Part shown: positions 17,070 to 26,218 of the stretch, one piece after another
How the letters are laid out: each line of letters opens with the position of its first letter
Position numbering within the stretch: position 1 is the stretch's first letter
NCBI RefSeq assembly: GCF_021295315.1
Contig: NZ_JAIMJA010000003.1
Location: 124,001 to 188,000, forward strand
Origin: Motilimonas cestriensis
Lineage (GTDB): Bacteria; Pseudomonadota; Gammaproteobacteria; Enterobacterales; CBDFNC01
Direction of reading: 5' to 3'
Length of the DNA: 64,000 bases
Notes under the pieces: generated by a model
Told to the model about the DNA's origin: nothing
What the model saw: the letters and a program-made list of their open reading frames with translations, nothing else
The model's database searches: none
Translations under genes and position numbers: made by a program

Positions 17070-17475
17070 GTACTCTGATTTTTCGCTGTTAGGGATTTGA
17101 TCTTATTGGTTAATAATATATTTCGTGTTTTCCGCCCCTTTTTAGCGGAGACTTAATATTCACAAATGAATAAAATGACTCTTTTGTTATTAGTAATCAC
17201 TTCAAAGGATTGGTTGACTGTGCAACTATATCAGAAAATTGTGAATTAATTATTAACTTTCAGCTGTTTAGTGTTTTTGGCGGTGAGTTTAGATGTTAGT
17301 TTTTTGATGAAGGCTTATTGATTTAATCGAAATCCGAATAGCTCATTTATTCGTTATAGGCTGAGCTAATAAGCGCTGCGGTAAATTCTGGCTTAGTTGG
17401 TGTTAACTCGCGCCATTATCGGTATAGTGTTACCGCTTGAAATAATGAACGGATAAATGAATCGAGAGTAGTCTG
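17070..17475. other. Intergenic region ahead of the chitinase, no gene seen
   Basis: Roughly 400 AT-rich bases between the divergent chitinase gene and a small hypothetical gene. It should carry the chitinase promoter. A short stem tccgc/gcgga near 17130-17150 was the only symmetry noticed, too short to call. Confidence 0.5.
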
Positions 17476-17724
17476 ATGATTGATGACCAAAATGTGATTG
17501 AAACCTTGTCTGAGTTAGAAGCGTTTTTGCTAGCGGTAGAAAGTGGCAGCTTAGGACTGAATGATGTGGCAGGGGTGGCGTTAGCGACCAGTAATGCAGA
17601 TGGCAGGCCATTTGTGGCAGTGCTAGATAGTCAGCATCAGTTGTTGTTAGGGCGTTGGGTATCGCAAGATGTGTATGAAAATGGCAAAGAGTTAGTGCGA
17701 AATGGCCCATCTCGCGTACATTAG
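17476..17724 (+). CDS. Small hypothetical acidic protein
   Basis: An 82-residue frame with no recognised family. The translation is acidic and looks protein-like (VIETLSELEAFLLAVESGSL, then ADGRPFVAVLDSQHQLLLGR). No membrane segment or signal peptide. The ribosome site is poor. A terminator-like hairpin follows at 17753, which supports a real short transcript. Confidence 0.5.
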   Translation: MIDDQNVIETLSELEAFLLAVESGSLGLNDVAGVALATSNADGRPFVAVLDSQHQLLLGRWVSQDVYENGKELVRNGPSRVH

Positions 17725-17752
17725 GTCGATGTGTTAACTTGTAATATATCAA

Positions 17753-17778
17753 AAAGCTCACAAGCGTGGGCTTTGTCA
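17753..17778 (+). terminator. Terminator behind the small hypothetical gene
   Basis: aaagctcac and gtgggcttt form a 9-bp stem with one G-T pair and a 4-nt loop, followed by gtcatttt. Confidence 0.65.
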
Positions 17779-18013
17779 TTTTAAACATGAGCGAGGGTAT
17801 GGCATCCAGTTAAAGCAAAGGTGCTGTCATCAAGTCTTGATACCGCTCGTCCAGTTCGATCTAAGTCTCCCCGTTAAGCGCCAAACAGATAAATCTTGTA
17901 ACCTGATTCAAGCGCTATGCCTGATGTTTTCCTGCCACATTTTTTGTTCGAAATTGTAAGATTGAGAGCAAAAAAGTATCAATTAATGAGCATTTTGGGT
18001 AAATTTATCAACT

Positions 18014-18032
18014 GATAATCAATATCATTATT
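18014..18032. promoter_or_regulatory. Predicted Fur box
   Basis: gataatcaatatcattatt matches the 19-bp Fur consensus GATAATGATAATCATTATC at 15 of 19 positions, with both half sites recognisable. It lies 42 bases ahead of the lipoprotein start, a position where Fur with iron would repress transcription. Confidence 0.6.
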
Positions 18033-18073
18033 ATGCCAGCTGTTTGGCATTAAATTAAATTGTGGAGGGAAGT

Positions 18074-19585
18074 ATGAAACCATTGTTTTTATTAACGCTG
18101 TGCTTTGCTTTGTCGGCTTGTGGTGGCGGCGGCGGGGGAAGTGATCCGACTAAACCATCTGATCCGCCTAGCGTGCCAACGCCAACACCGGCTCCGGTGA
18201 CCCCAACCCCAGAGCAACCTCCTATTGAAACAAAAATTAGTTTTATTGAGCATGCTGGCTTTACCAATAACCAACTCGTTAAAATTGGTGATATTAGCAA
18301 GAGCAAAAATGCGTCGATTAATAAATTGGTGCAGTTTGATGATGGTCAGTCAATCATCGTAGGCCAATATCTTGCTTCAGATGACTATAAAGATAGTAAA
18401 GGCTTTTTTGCTTTAATGGATAAAGAGCAGCATGTATTAAGGCAAGAGGTCGTTTCAGGGGGCTTTGCAGATATTTGTATCCATGACTCGGGTGAATATA
18501 GCCTAGCCAGGTATGTTGAAAATAGCGCTGATTCTTCACAAGGGAAAGAGTTTGCTCTTCAGCTAGAAAAGTACACCCGTGCGGGTGAATTAGTGCATAA
18601 AACCTTGTTAACCGACCCTTATTCTGAAAACTATTACCTCCCTCCTTTTACTAAGGAGGAGTATCTGGTCAGCGAGTTTACCCTTAAAGAAAATACCCGC
18701 CCCCCGGCGCCGAACCATAAAGTAACATTTACTAATTTTATTAATTATTCCAGTCATATTGGTAATGTGGAGCTACATTGCCAACAAGAAAAATTATTGG
18801 TTTCGTATAATTACGAAGGCTTGAAATTGAGCCTTTTTGATGAAAACTATGCTCAGCAATGGAGTCAGGTGGTTTCTATTTGGGATTATTATGTTGGTAG
18901 CTTTGGTGGCCTGAGTCATATCGCTGTTGATGAACAAGGGCATATCTTTACTTTGTCCAGTCGCAATATGAATTCATTAGCTGCTTATAACCACCGATTT
19001 GGAACTAAATTTACTCCCGATCTAGATAGACTGCTGGATACGCACATTGTACTGAAACGCTACAACTTCGCGGGTGAGCTAGAGTTTGAAACGCTGCTCG
19101 ACAGTGGTGAAAGTGACGTTATTGCCGATGCGTTGATTAAGGCTAATACCTTATATGTCGGCGCCAATAGTCGTCGAGATAAATTCCCTAGCGGTAATAA
19201 TTATACCACCGAATGGGATATCAGCTTTTATCGCGTCAATTTAGCAGACCGTACCTATATTCATGACTTTCTCGACCTGAATAAGGAAGACTTACTGCGC
19301 GGGCTTAGTTGGTTAAACCAAGATCTTTACCTCTATGGTATTAATGGTTTTACTCAGGTTGATAGTAATAGCTGGCTCAGCGCTGGTGATGGCTTCTACA
19401 AAGTATTACCGCAAGGTCAGCTTTTGGCTCCCAAGTCATTTGTTAATATTGCTGGTACCAGAAATACCTATATTAACAGTGTTGGATTACTCGACGATAA
19501 ACTGATTGCGGCAGGTCGTACCGATGGGCCGCTAACCCATGATACCGATGATACTTCGTCAGCAATGATCTATAAAGAGCAGTAA
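18074..19585 (+). CDS. Putative Fur-regulated lipoprotein of unknown function
   Basis: A 503-residue lipoprotein. ATG 18074 is chosen because GGAGGGA precedes it and a textbook lipoprotein signal follows (MKPLFLLTLCFALSAC, lipidated Cys16). A glycine run and a PTPTPAPVTPTP linker follow. The remaining 440 residues are a soluble domain rich in Tyr/Asp with repeating strands (FDDGQSIIVGQYLASDD, YNYEGLKLSLFDENYAQQW, LDDKLIAAGRTDG) that could be a beta-propeller; no family was recognised. A Fur-box-like site upstream suggests iron-dependent expression. A bidirectional terminator separates it from mscS. Confidence 0.75.
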   Translation: MKPLFLLTLCFALSACGGGGGGSDPTKPSDPPSVPTPTPAPVTPTPEQPPIETKISFIEHAGFTNNQLVKIGDISKSKNASINKLVQFDDGQSIIVGQYLASDDYKDSKGFFALMDKEQHVLRQEVVSGGFADICIHDSGEYSLARYVENSADSSQGKEFALQLEKYTRAGELVHKTLLTDPYSENYYLPPFTKEEYLVSEFTLKENTRPPAPNHKVTFTNFINYSSHIGNVELHCQQEKLLVSYNYEGLKLSLFDENYAQQWSQVVSIWDYYVGSFGGLSHIAVDEQGHIFTLSSRNMNSLAAYNHRFGTKFTPDLDRLLDTHIVLKRYNFAGELEFETLLDSGESDVIADALIKANTLYVGANSRRDKFPSGNNYTTEWDISFYRVNLADRTYIHDFLDLNKEDLLRGLSWLNQDLYLYGINGFTQVDSNSWLSAGDGFYKVLPQGQLLAPKSFVNIAGTRNTYINSVGLLDDKLIAAGRTDGPLTHDTDDTSSAMIYKEQ

Positions 19586-19621
19586 AGTCGATTACTGTTA
19601 CTTTCATAGCCCAAGATGCAA

Positions 19622-19643
19622 AAAGCCCACATTAGTGGGCTTT
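19622..19643. terminator. Bidirectional terminator between the lipoprotein gene and mscS
   Basis: aaagcccac-atta-gtgggcttt is a perfect 9-bp stem located between two convergent genes. A-rich and T-rich flanks allow it to serve both strands. Confidence 0.75.
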
Positions 19644-19665
19644 GTTAGTTCAGGCATGGGGTGGT

Positions 19666-20496
19666 TTATGCCACTTTATTTAAATGCACATCCATTTGTG
19701 GGAATGGGATCTCAATACCAGCTTCGTCCAAGCCCATTTTGATCTGCTTATTGAGATCAAAGTAAACCGCCCAGTAGTCTGGTGTTTTCACCCAAGGGCG
19801 AACCACGAAATTAACAGATGAATCCGCCAATGCAACAACCTCAATAGTCGGCGCCGGATCTTTTAGCACTTTCTCATGTGCCGTTACAATCTTTCTTAAT
19901 ACATCTTGAGTTTGCTTTAGGTCAGCTTTGTAGCTAACGCCAATCACCATATCTACGCGGCGGGTAGGCAGGCGCGAGTAGTTGACAATGTTGCCACCAA
20001 ATACAGCTGAGTTTGGTACTACAACTACCTTGTTATCAGGCGTGGTTAACACGGTTGAGAAAATTTGGATTGAGTCAACAGAGCCTGCAGTGCCGGCGAT
20101 TTCAACATAGTCGCCCGCTTTGAAAGGGCGAAATAGGATAAGTAACACGCCAGATGCAAAGTTAGACAGTGAGCCTTGTAGTGCTAAACCAATCGCTAAG
20201 CCGGCGGCACCGATAATAGCAACGAAGGAAGCTGTTTGTACGCCAACGCGACCAAGTGCAGCAATGATAACAAATGCGATAATGCCGTAACGGACTAAGC
20301 CTGCAACAAAATCAACAATGGTTTTGTCTAGGTTTTTCTTGCTCATGACTTTGGATACGCCGCCAGCAACCATTTTTGCTGCGATAAAACCAAAAAATAG
20401 AATAAGAATAGCAGCGGCAATATTGACGCCGTATTCAATTAATAAGCCTTGGTTGTTTTGCAACCAAGAGCCAGATTCTTTTAATATCTCGTCCAT
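19666..20496 (-). CDS. mscS: Small-conductance mechanosensitive channel
   Basis: A 276-residue inner-membrane channel that opens under osmotic downshock. Three membrane helices are visible in the first 110 residues. The pore helix motif AIIGAAGLAIGLALQGSLSN at about 92-111 has the Gly/Ala packing pattern of MscS. The beta domain (RPFKAGDYVEIAGTAGSVDSI) and C-terminal vestibule follow. The length is close to that of E. coli MscS (286). It stands alone, convergent with the lipoprotein gene. Confidence 0.93.
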   Translation of the reverse strand: MDEILKESGSWLQNNQGLLIEYGVNIAAAILILFFGFIAAKMVAGGVSKVMSKKNLDKTIVDFVAGLVRYGIIAFVIIAALGRVGVQTASFVAIIGAAGLAIGLALQGSLSNFASGVLLILFRPFKAGDYVEIAGTAGSVDSIQIFSTVLTTPDNKVVVVPNSAVFGGNIVNYSRLPTRRVDMVIGVSYKADLKQTQDVLRKIVTAHEKVLKDPAPTIEVVALADSSVNFVVRPWVKTPDYWAVYFDLNKQIKMGLDEAGIEIPFPQMDVHLNKVA

Positions 20497-20680
20497 TTAA
20501 AGGGCCCTTTAATATGTGGTGGTAAGAGGTTTTTTAATCGCCAGTATATTAGCGTAAAAAGTGATGTAAACAATAGGTAACAAGACCATCAAGTTAATCA
20601 TTTTTTGTTAAAGGCAATAAAGCCTTGTTATTACCTTAAGGCGCAAGCTAAAGGTTGTATCTTGCGCCAGCTGTAGTGGT

Positions 20681-21274
20681 TTAACTATTGAGTAACTGAT
20701 TGCGAATAAAACCCCACTGCTCGTCAAAATCTGCGGTTGGTTTGCGCTTAAATTGAGTGCGCACGTATTGGTTTATCTTGCCTTCGGCAAAAGCCAATAG
20801 CAAATTAGCCAGCATGCTTTCATCAAGGTTAAAGCCCTTGCCATCGCGCAAGCGTTTTTCTCGTAACACTTGTTTGAGTTGCATTTCTAGCTTTTCAAAT
20901 AGTACTTGAATACGCTCGCGTAGACGCTCGTTTTCGCCTAGTAAGGCATCGCCTGTTAAAATGCGAGTGATGCCCGGGTTACGTTCGGTAAAACTAAGTA
21001 GCAGGTGCAGTATGTGGTGAATACGGTTAAAGGTATCTTTTTCTTCTTCTAAGATCAGATTTATCCGTGAGAGTAGCGATTCTTCAATGAATTCAATTAA
21101 ACCCTCAAACATGCGCGCTTTGCTGGGGAAATGGCGATACAAGGCCGCTTCTGATACACCAACTGCTTTCGCTAGCTTAGCGGTCGTGATCCTTTGCCCC
21201 GGCGCTGTTTCAAGCATTTGTGCTAACGCTTGTAAGATTTGCTCTTTGCGGTTGGTTTTACTGGTTCCTGACAT
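20681..21274 (-). CDS. slmA: Nucleoid occlusion factor SlmA
   Basis: TetR-family protein that binds chromosomal sites and blocks FtsZ ring formation over the nucleoid. The helix-turn-helix is [20 protein letters not shown] followed by [15 protein letters not shown], nearly the same as E. coli SlmA. The tail [12 protein letters not shown] also fits. The start is placed at 21274 (MSGTSKTNR) because AAAGGAA lies 6-7 bases upstream; an ATG six codons earlier lacks a good site. It follows dut on the same strand, as in E. coli. Confidence 0.94.
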   Translation of the reverse strand: MSGTSKTNRKEQILQALAQMLETAPGQRITTAKLAKAVGVSEAALYRHFPSKARMFEGLIEFIEESLLSRINLILEEEKDTFNRIHHILHLLLSFTERNPGITRILTGDALLGENERLRERIQVLFEKLEMQLKQVLREKRLRDGKGFNLDESMLANLLLAFAEGKINQYVRTQFKRKPTADFDEQWGFIRNQLLNS

Positions 21275-21356
21275 GAATGTTCCTTTACCCAAACTGTTAC
21301 CTAAAAGGCGTGTTTACCGATGCGTTTTAGTGCGTAATTAACTCTAAGCGACAAGC

Positions 21357-21812
21357 TTATTGACGGCCTGAGTGACCAAAGCCACCTTCACCGCGTTCAC
21401 TGCCATCAAATTCATCCACTATTTCAAACTGTGCTTGCACCACAGGCACAAACACCAGTTGTGCAATACGTTCGCCGGGCTCAACAACAAACGTAGTATT
21501 ACCACGATTCCAGCACGACACCATTAATTGCCCTTGGTAATCAGAATCAATTAATCCAACCAGGTTGCCAAGCACAATACCGTGCTTATGACCTAAACCC
21601 GAGCGGGGTAAAATGGTGGCGGCTAGGCCAGTATCGTTAATGTGGATAGCCAGTCCTGTTGGCAATAATTGTGTGTCGCCGGGCGCTAATGTCACGGCTT
21701 GGTCCAAACATGCGCGTAAATCCATCCCTGCCGAGCCGGGCGTAGCGTAAGCAGGTAAAGGAAACTCATTACCGATGCGTGGGTCGAGTATTTTTAATTC
21801 TATTTGTTTCAT
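21357..21812 (-). CDS. dut: Deoxyuridine 5'-triphosphate nucleotidohydrolase
   Basis: Homotrimeric dUTPase (151 residues, same as E. coli) that hydrolyses dUTP to dUMP and pyrophosphate, keeping uracil out of DNA. The five family motifs can be followed: [35 protein letters not shown], and the flexible C-terminal arm [10 protein letters not shown]. It lies 13 bases behind coaBC, with slmA downstream on the same strand. Confidence 0.96.
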   Translation of the reverse strand: MKQIELKILDPRIGNEFPLPAYATPGSAGMDLRACLDQAVTLAPGDTQLLPTGLAIHINDTGLAATILPRSGLGHKHGIVLGNLVGLIDSDYQGQLMVSCWNRGNTTFVVEPGERIAQLVFVPVVQAQFEIVDEFDGSERGEGGFGHSGRQ

Positions 21813-21825
21813 TTGTGCTGTCTTA

Positions 21826-23022
21826 TTATTTTTTATAATGGATCAAAACCAAACTCAATAGCGCATTGGCCACGTCAAGTTTACTGGCTAATGGAATATG
21901 GATGGCGTCTGTTTTTGAAAATACCGTGAGACTATTATGTTCCGCGTTAAATCCTTGACCTGTCTTTGCTACATCATTGGCGGCTATAAGGTCTAACTTT
22001 TTTCGCGTTAGCTTGTCTTTGGCGTAGTGCTCTACATCTTGGGTTTCGGCGGCAAAACCGACACAAAATGGTCGCGGCTCACTATTCGCGATATCGGCCA
22101 AAATGTCAGGGTTTTTTACCATTTTTACGACTAACTCATCATTACTTTTTTTAATTTTGTTATCTGCTACTGATTCTGGTCGATAGTCGGCGACAGCCGC
22201 GCAGCCGATAAATATATCGTGTTCAGCACTGCGTGATGTGGCGGCGTGGTGCATTTCAAGGGCGCTCATTACTTTGACCACTGCTACGCCGGCTGGCGGT
22301 GTTAAGTTAACGGGGCCAGAAACTAAGGTTACTTTGGCGCCAGCCTGCTGCGCGGCTTGGGCTAAGGCGTAACCCATTTTGCCTGAGCTGTGATTTGATA
22401 AATAGCGCACGGGATCGATTGGCTCACGCGTCGGCCCAGCGGTGATTAATATACGAATACCGGCATAGTCTTGGCTCGGGTTGAGTTGCTGCTGGCAATG
22501 CTGGACAAGCTCATCAGGCTCTAACATGCGTCCTGGGCCGACGTCGCCACACGCTTGCTGACCTTGCGCGGGTCCCCAAATCAACACGCTGCGCTGTTTT
22601 AAGGTGGCTAAGTTAGCTTGCGTCGCTGCGGCCAAGTACATTTGTTGATTCATCGCTGGCGCAATGGCAATGGGGGCCGGCGTGGCCAGACACAAGGTGG
22701 AGAGCAAATCATCGGCAATGCCTGCGGTTAAGCGCGCGATGGTGTTGGCACTGGCTGGGGCAACCAAGATCAAGTCGGCCCACTTTGCTAGTTCAATGTG
22801 GCCCATGCCCGCTTCAGCGGCGGGATCGAGCAGGCTGTCAGACACTGGGTTACCGGATACGGCTTGCATGGTCAGCGGCGTAATAAAGGCCTTGGCCGAT
22901 TGGGTCATTACCACACGGACATTGGCGCCTTGATCTTTTAATCTACGCGTCAGTTCAGCGCACTTATAAGCGGCAATGCCGCCGCAAATACCCAATAAAA
23001 TATTTTTATTATGAAGGTTCAT
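21826..23022 (-). CDS. coaBC: Bifunctional phosphopantothenoylcysteine synthetase/decarboxylase
   Basis: Coenzyme A synthesis enzyme (398 residues). The N-terminal flavin-binding CoaC half (1-190) starts [13 protein letters not shown] and has the active-site His in [12 protein letters not shown] and the PAMNQQMY loop. The C-terminal CoaB half begins [18 protein letters not shown] and carries the KIKK and FAAETQD nucleotide-binding segments. First gene of the coaBC-dut-slmA run on the minus strand; divergent from radC. Confidence 0.96.
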   Translation of the reverse strand: MNLHNKNILLGICGGIAAYKCAELTRRLKDQGANVRVVMTQSAKAFITPLTMQAVSGNPVSDSLLDPAAEAGMGHIELAKWADLILVAPASANTIARLTAGIADDLLSTLCLATPAPIAIAPAMNQQMYLAAATQANLATLKQRSVLIWGPAQGQQACGDVGPGRMLEPDELVQHCQQQLNPSQDYAGIRILITAGPTREPIDPVRYLSNHSSGKMGYALAQAAQQAGAKVTLVSGPVNLTPPAGVAVVKVMSALEMHHAATSRSAEHDIFIGCAAVADYRPESVADNKIKKSNDELVVKMVKNPDILADIANSEPRPFCVGFAAETQDVEHYAKDKLTRKKLDLIAANDVAKTGQGFNAEHNSLTVFSKTDAIHIPLASKLDVANALLSLVLIHYKK

Positions 23023-23154
23023 GTTTCAGCCCAAGGAAAAATAAAGCGCAACGATAGCATAACTTAATTGCCAATTTCCCCTACTTGGATCATAGCCATC
23101 GACTAGATTTAAGGGATTAGTGATTTCGTTCACCTTAGTGTGCAGGGAGAGCAA

Positions 23155-23829
23155 ATGGGTATTAAACAATGGCCTGCAGCTGAGCGGCCACGTGAGAAGC
23201 TATTGGATAAAGGCGCGCAGGCGTTGTCGGACGCAGAGTTACTGGCGATTTTCTTACGCACGGGGTGTGCTGGGCTTGATGCGGTGCAGTTAGCACGCCA
23301 TTTGCTTAATGATTTTGGTTCCCTAAGAGCGATTTTAAATGCCCAGCAAGGAGAATTTTGCCAAGGCAAGGGACTGGGTACCGCAAAATACGTGCAGTTA
23401 CAGGCGGTGGTGGAAATTTGCCGGCGTTATTTAGCAGAAAAAATGCTTAAAGAGGACGCCTTGACCAGTCCACAGGCGACGCGACAGTATTTGACCGCAA
23501 AAATGCGTGATTATAAAAATGAAGTTTTTGCTGCTTTATTGCTCGACAATCAACATAGGGTACTCAATTTTGTCGAATTATTTCACGGCTCCATCGATTG
23601 TGCGGCGGTTTATCCGCGTGCAGTAGTAGAACAAGTGTTAACAGCGAATGCAGCGGCGATTATTTTAGTGCATAATCACCCGTCGGGAATTTGCGAGCCC
23701 AGTCAGGCTGATCGACGGATCACCGAAAGACTGATCGCAGCCCTCGCATTGATCGATGTGAGAGTATTAGATCATTTAGTTGTTGGTGACGGTGAAACCG
23801 CTTCTTTTGCTGAAAGAGGGTGGATTTAG
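23155..23829 (+). CDS. radC: RadC family JAB1/MPN-domain protein
   Basis: A 224-residue protein: an N-terminal helix-hairpin-helix-like region ([12 protein letters not shown], then [12 protein letters not shown]) and a C-terminal JAMM metalloprotease-like domain with HNHPSG and a downstream Asp (SQADRRITE). ATG 23155 is preferred over a GTG five codons earlier because AGGGAGA lies just before it. Despite its name, a direct role in DNA repair is not established for the family. It is divergent from coaBC and upstream of rpmB, the classic order. Confidence 0.93.
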   Translation: MGIKQWPAAERPREKLLDKGAQALSDAELLAIFLRTGCAGLDAVQLARHLLNDFGSLRAILNAQQGEFCQGKGLGTAKYVQLQAVVEICRRYLAEKMLKEDALTSPQATRQYLTAKMRDYKNEVFAALLLDNQHRVLNFVELFHGSIDCAAVYPRAVVEQVLTANAAAIILVHNHPSGICEPSQADRRITERLIAALALIDVRVLDHLVVGDGETASFAERGWI

Positions 23830-23859
23830 CCGAAAATTCGACCAGATTTGAACATTGTG

Positions 23860-23888
23860 TTGATCTTATATGGGCTTTACTGTATAAA
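23860..23888 (+). promoter_or_regulatory. Predicted sigma-70 promoter of rpmB-rpmG
   Basis: ttgatc (-35) and tataaa (-10) are separated by exactly 17 bases, and a TG lies directly before the -10 box. It is 85 bases ahead of rpmB, leaving a leader of about 80 bases. Confidence 0.7.
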
Positions 23889-23973
23889 ATGCGCCCTCGT
23901 AGTGCCTCGGGCGACGGCCACACGAGGCACTAATATTGCTCGAGCAAGAAAGTTATATTTGGAGAAGAGTGAC

Positions 23974-24210
23974 ATGTCAAGAGTATGTCAAGTTACCGGT
24001 AAGCGTCCAGCTGTAGGTAACAACGTATCACATGCGAAAAACAGAACAAGACGCCGTTTTCTACCTAACCTACAAACGCATCGTTTTTGGGTTGAAAGCG
24101 AAAACCGCTTTGTAAAATTACGTACTACCACTAAAGGTATGCGTATCATCGATAAGAAAGGTATTGATACAGTATTAGCTGATATCCGTGCCCGTGGTGA
24201 GAAGGTTTAG
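23974..24210 (+). CDS. rpmB: 50S ribosomal protein L28
   Basis: A 78-residue ribosomal protein, highly basic, with the family start [20 protein letters not shown] and [16 protein letters not shown]. The start is fixed by the ribosome site ggagaa and by the universally conserved N-terminus; the open frame further upstream is promoter and leader. rpmG follows after 10 bases. Confidence 0.97.
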   Translation: MSRVCQVTGKRPAVGNNVSHAKNRTRRRFLPNLQTHRFWVESENRFVKLRTTTKGMRIIDKKGIDTVLADIRARGEKV

Positions 24211-24220
24211 GAGATAGATT

Positions 24221-24391
24221 ATGGCAGCTAAAGGCGGTCGCGAAAAAATTCGTTTGAACTCAAGCGCTGGTACTGGTCACTTCTACACGACTGACAAGAA
24301 CAAGCGTAACATGCCTGAGAAATTCGAGATCAAAAAGTTTGATCCTGTAGTTCGCAAGCACGTAATGTACAAAGAAGGCAAGATCAAGTAA
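24221..24391 (+). CDS. rpmG: 50S ribosomal protein L33
   Basis: A 56-residue ribosomal protein beginning [20 protein letters not shown], with [20 protein letters not shown]. It lies 10 bases behind rpmB in the standard rpmBG operon, with taggag as ribosome site. It lacks the four zinc-binding cysteines of the C+ form, so it is the zinc-free type. A strong terminator follows. Confidence 0.97.
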   Translation: MAAKGGREKIRLNSSAGTGHFYTTDKNKRNMPEKFEIKKFDPVVRKHVMYKEGKIK

Positions 24392-24410
24392 TTGATTCTT
24401 CTCTTTTTAA

Positions 24411-24437
24411 AAAGCCCAGCCTAGCTGGGCTTTTTTA
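24411..24437 (+). terminator. Terminator of rpmB-rpmG
   Basis: aaagcccagc and gctgggcttt form a perfect 10-bp stem with a 3-nt loop, followed by ttta. Confidence 0.92.
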
Positions 24438-25160
24438 TATCTGCGATTTAGCAGTCTTCTATCCCTGAAAAAGATCAATCAGGATCAACACAAATGACTG
24501 TCAGTCAGCATTGTTGAACTGCTCTCTGATAAGCACTTATGTCATTAAATTTACTTCACTCCGCTCCAACGTATTGGTGGCGGATGGCGGCTGCCTTCGC
24601 ATAACAGGTCAGGGCGAACGAATGAAGGAGCAAATTTCAATCACTCCGTGATAACCTCCTAGACGAAGCGCCGTAAAATCATCCTTCAAAAGCTGTTGAT
24701 GGCTTAATCGCCGCATCCATGCGGCAGATATTCGTCTAATAATTTATCACTTGTTGTTTGAAAAGTGTTCAAGCTCTCTCAGCCTGCATAACCGGTGCAT
24801 TGAGCCTTGTTCGTATCAGGCTAAAGCTTGTTGCCTATTGACTTCTTCTCGAAGTGTTTCGCTTTTAGCGCTACGCAAGGAAGTCGTGATATATCCCCTG
24901 CAATCCTGCTCTCACAAATCACTATTTTTTCCATCCTGAACTTAGTGTAAGGCGATTTCCTTGTTAGGCATTTTTTCCATTAATTAATAGTTAATTTTTG
25001 TTTGTTTTATCAGTAGTTACGCTGATTTTGGTTATCAAACACCTGAACCTAGTCAATATTTAATCAATAAAATAGTGAAGAACTCTAACTGCCTTACTAC
25101 ACTCTTTGTTATGAAAACAATAAAAAAGTTATTTTTAATTGACAGGTTAAGAGAGCCTGC
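24438..25160. other. Long non-coding stretch, origin unclear
   Basis: About 720 bases between rpmG and the chemosensory operon without a convincing gene. Short frames here have no ribosome site and no protein-like composition. Its base composition differs along the way: mixed near 24540-24900, very AT-rich from 24960. It could be a decayed element left when the chemosensory cluster was inserted between rpmG and mutM, which are neighbours in many relatives. Confidence 0.45.
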
Positions 25161-25346
25161 GTGAGTTTAAGCTGGAAAATGACTCCTATTCTCCCCGCTG
25201 CAGAGGGCATGACTGCTGGTTTCTTCGGTATTTTATTTCGCATGGAGAATTTGGAATTAGCGGCAGCTTTACTTTCTCTTATCTTAATACTTGTTTACTT
25301 AAGCAAGACGTGGATTAAGTTACTACATAACAGTACTCCGTTTTAA
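25161..25346 (+). CDS. Possible small membrane peptide
   Basis: A 61-residue frame from GTG 25161 with one strong hydrophobic segment (LAAALLSLILILVYLS) followed by a basic end (KTWIKLL). No ribosome site of note and no family recognised; the location in an otherwise empty region makes it doubtful. Confidence 0.22.
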   Translation: MSLSWKMTPILPAAEGMTAGFFGILFRMENLELAAALLSLILILVYLSKTWIKLLHNSTPF

Positions 25347-25499
25347 GTAACTAATTAATTTGGATATTCAGTCGGAAAATAGAGCAAGCTGGATCCAGAA
25401 TGGATTATTAAGAGATGAATAAATAAAAAATTGCGGGTAGGGATTCAATAAATTTCTTTTAGTGATTATTCATTAATAAAAGATGAGTAAGGAGGTTAT

Positions 25500-25868
25500 A
25501 TGGCAAAGACCATTTTGGTAGTTGATGACTCTGCGTCAATTCGACAAGTTGTTGGTATTGCATTAAAAGGTGCTGGCTATGATGTTATTCAAGCCTGTGA
25601 CGGTAAAGACGCATTAGGCAAAATGTCAGGCCAAAAAATTAACCTCATTATTAGTGACGTTAATATGCCTAATATGGACGGAATTTCTTTTCTCAAGGAA
25701 GTAAAGCAGCATCCAAAATATAAGTTTACGCCCGTTATTATGCTGACCACCGAAGCTGGCCAGGGAAAAATGGCCGAGGGGCGTGCTGCGGGGGCAAAAG
25801 CATGGGTCGTTAAGCCATTTCAGCCTCCGCAAATGTTAGATGCTGTCGCTAAATTAGTTTTGCCGTAA
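25500..25868 (+). CDS. cheY: CheY-type response regulator
   Basis: A single-domain receiver of 122 residues. Acidic pocket Asp9-Asp10 (VVDD), phospho-acceptor Asp53 (ISDVNMP), Thr83/Thr84 and Lys105 (VVKPF) are all present. Strong ribosome site AAGGAGG. First gene of the chemosensory operon, so it is probably the output protein phosphorylated by the CheA encoded two genes later. No cheZ lies nearby, so signal decay may depend on autodephosphorylation or a phosphatase elsewhere. Confidence 0.92.
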   Translation: MAKTILVVDDSASIRQVVGIALKGAGYDVIQACDGKDALGKMSGQKINLIISDVNMPNMDGISFLKEVKQHPKYKFTPVIMLTTEAGQGKMAEGRAAGAKAWVVKPFQPPQMLDAVAKLVLP

Positions 25869-25885
25869 ATAAGGGGGACCTCTCG

Positions 25886-26218
25886 ATGAGTATTGTTACT
25901 AGAGAGCTTAATGGCGTCCATTTTTTTGAAATTAACGATGAGTTAACTATTTATACTGCAGCAATGATGAAGCAGGAATTGCAAGACTTACTGTCAAAGC
26001 AAGACGAGTTAGAAATTTCATTAGAAAAAGTATCTGACATTGATAGTGCTGGCGTACAAATCTTGATTTTATTACATCAACAAGCAGAGAAAAAAGGTAA
26101 AGCACTTCGATTCATTAAGCATAATCGTCAAGTGATCGATGTACTAGAGACCCTTAATCTTGAAGCGTTCTTTGGGGATCCCATCGTATTGCCAGCAAAG
26201 GAATTTGAATATGCTTGA
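25886..26218 (+). CDS. STAS-domain protein (anti-sigma-factor antagonist type)
   Basis: A 110-residue STAS domain. The phosphorylatable-serine loop reads VSDIDSAGVQILILL (Ser near residue 52), as in SpoIIAA-like proteins and MlaB. It lies between cheY and cheA and overlaps the cheA start by 8 bases. STAS genes at this position recur in some non-flagellar chemosensory clusters; the partner is unknown. Confidence 0.88.
   Translation: MSIVTRELNGVHFFEINDELTIYTAAMMKQELQDLLSKQDELEISLEKVSDIDSAGVQILILLHQQAEKKGKALRFIKHNRQVIDVLETLNLEAFFGDPIVLPAKEFEYA

Noticed and set aside
24751-24939. A 62-residue Ser/Cys-rich frame in the gap after rpmG
   Set aside because: No ribosome site, odd composition, and no similarity to anything recognised.
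24599-24969. gcataac and gttaggc motifs that recall integron attC core sites
   Set aside because: They are about 360 bases apart, much more than an attC site, and the DNA between them does not fold symmetrically; no integrase or cassette genes were seen.
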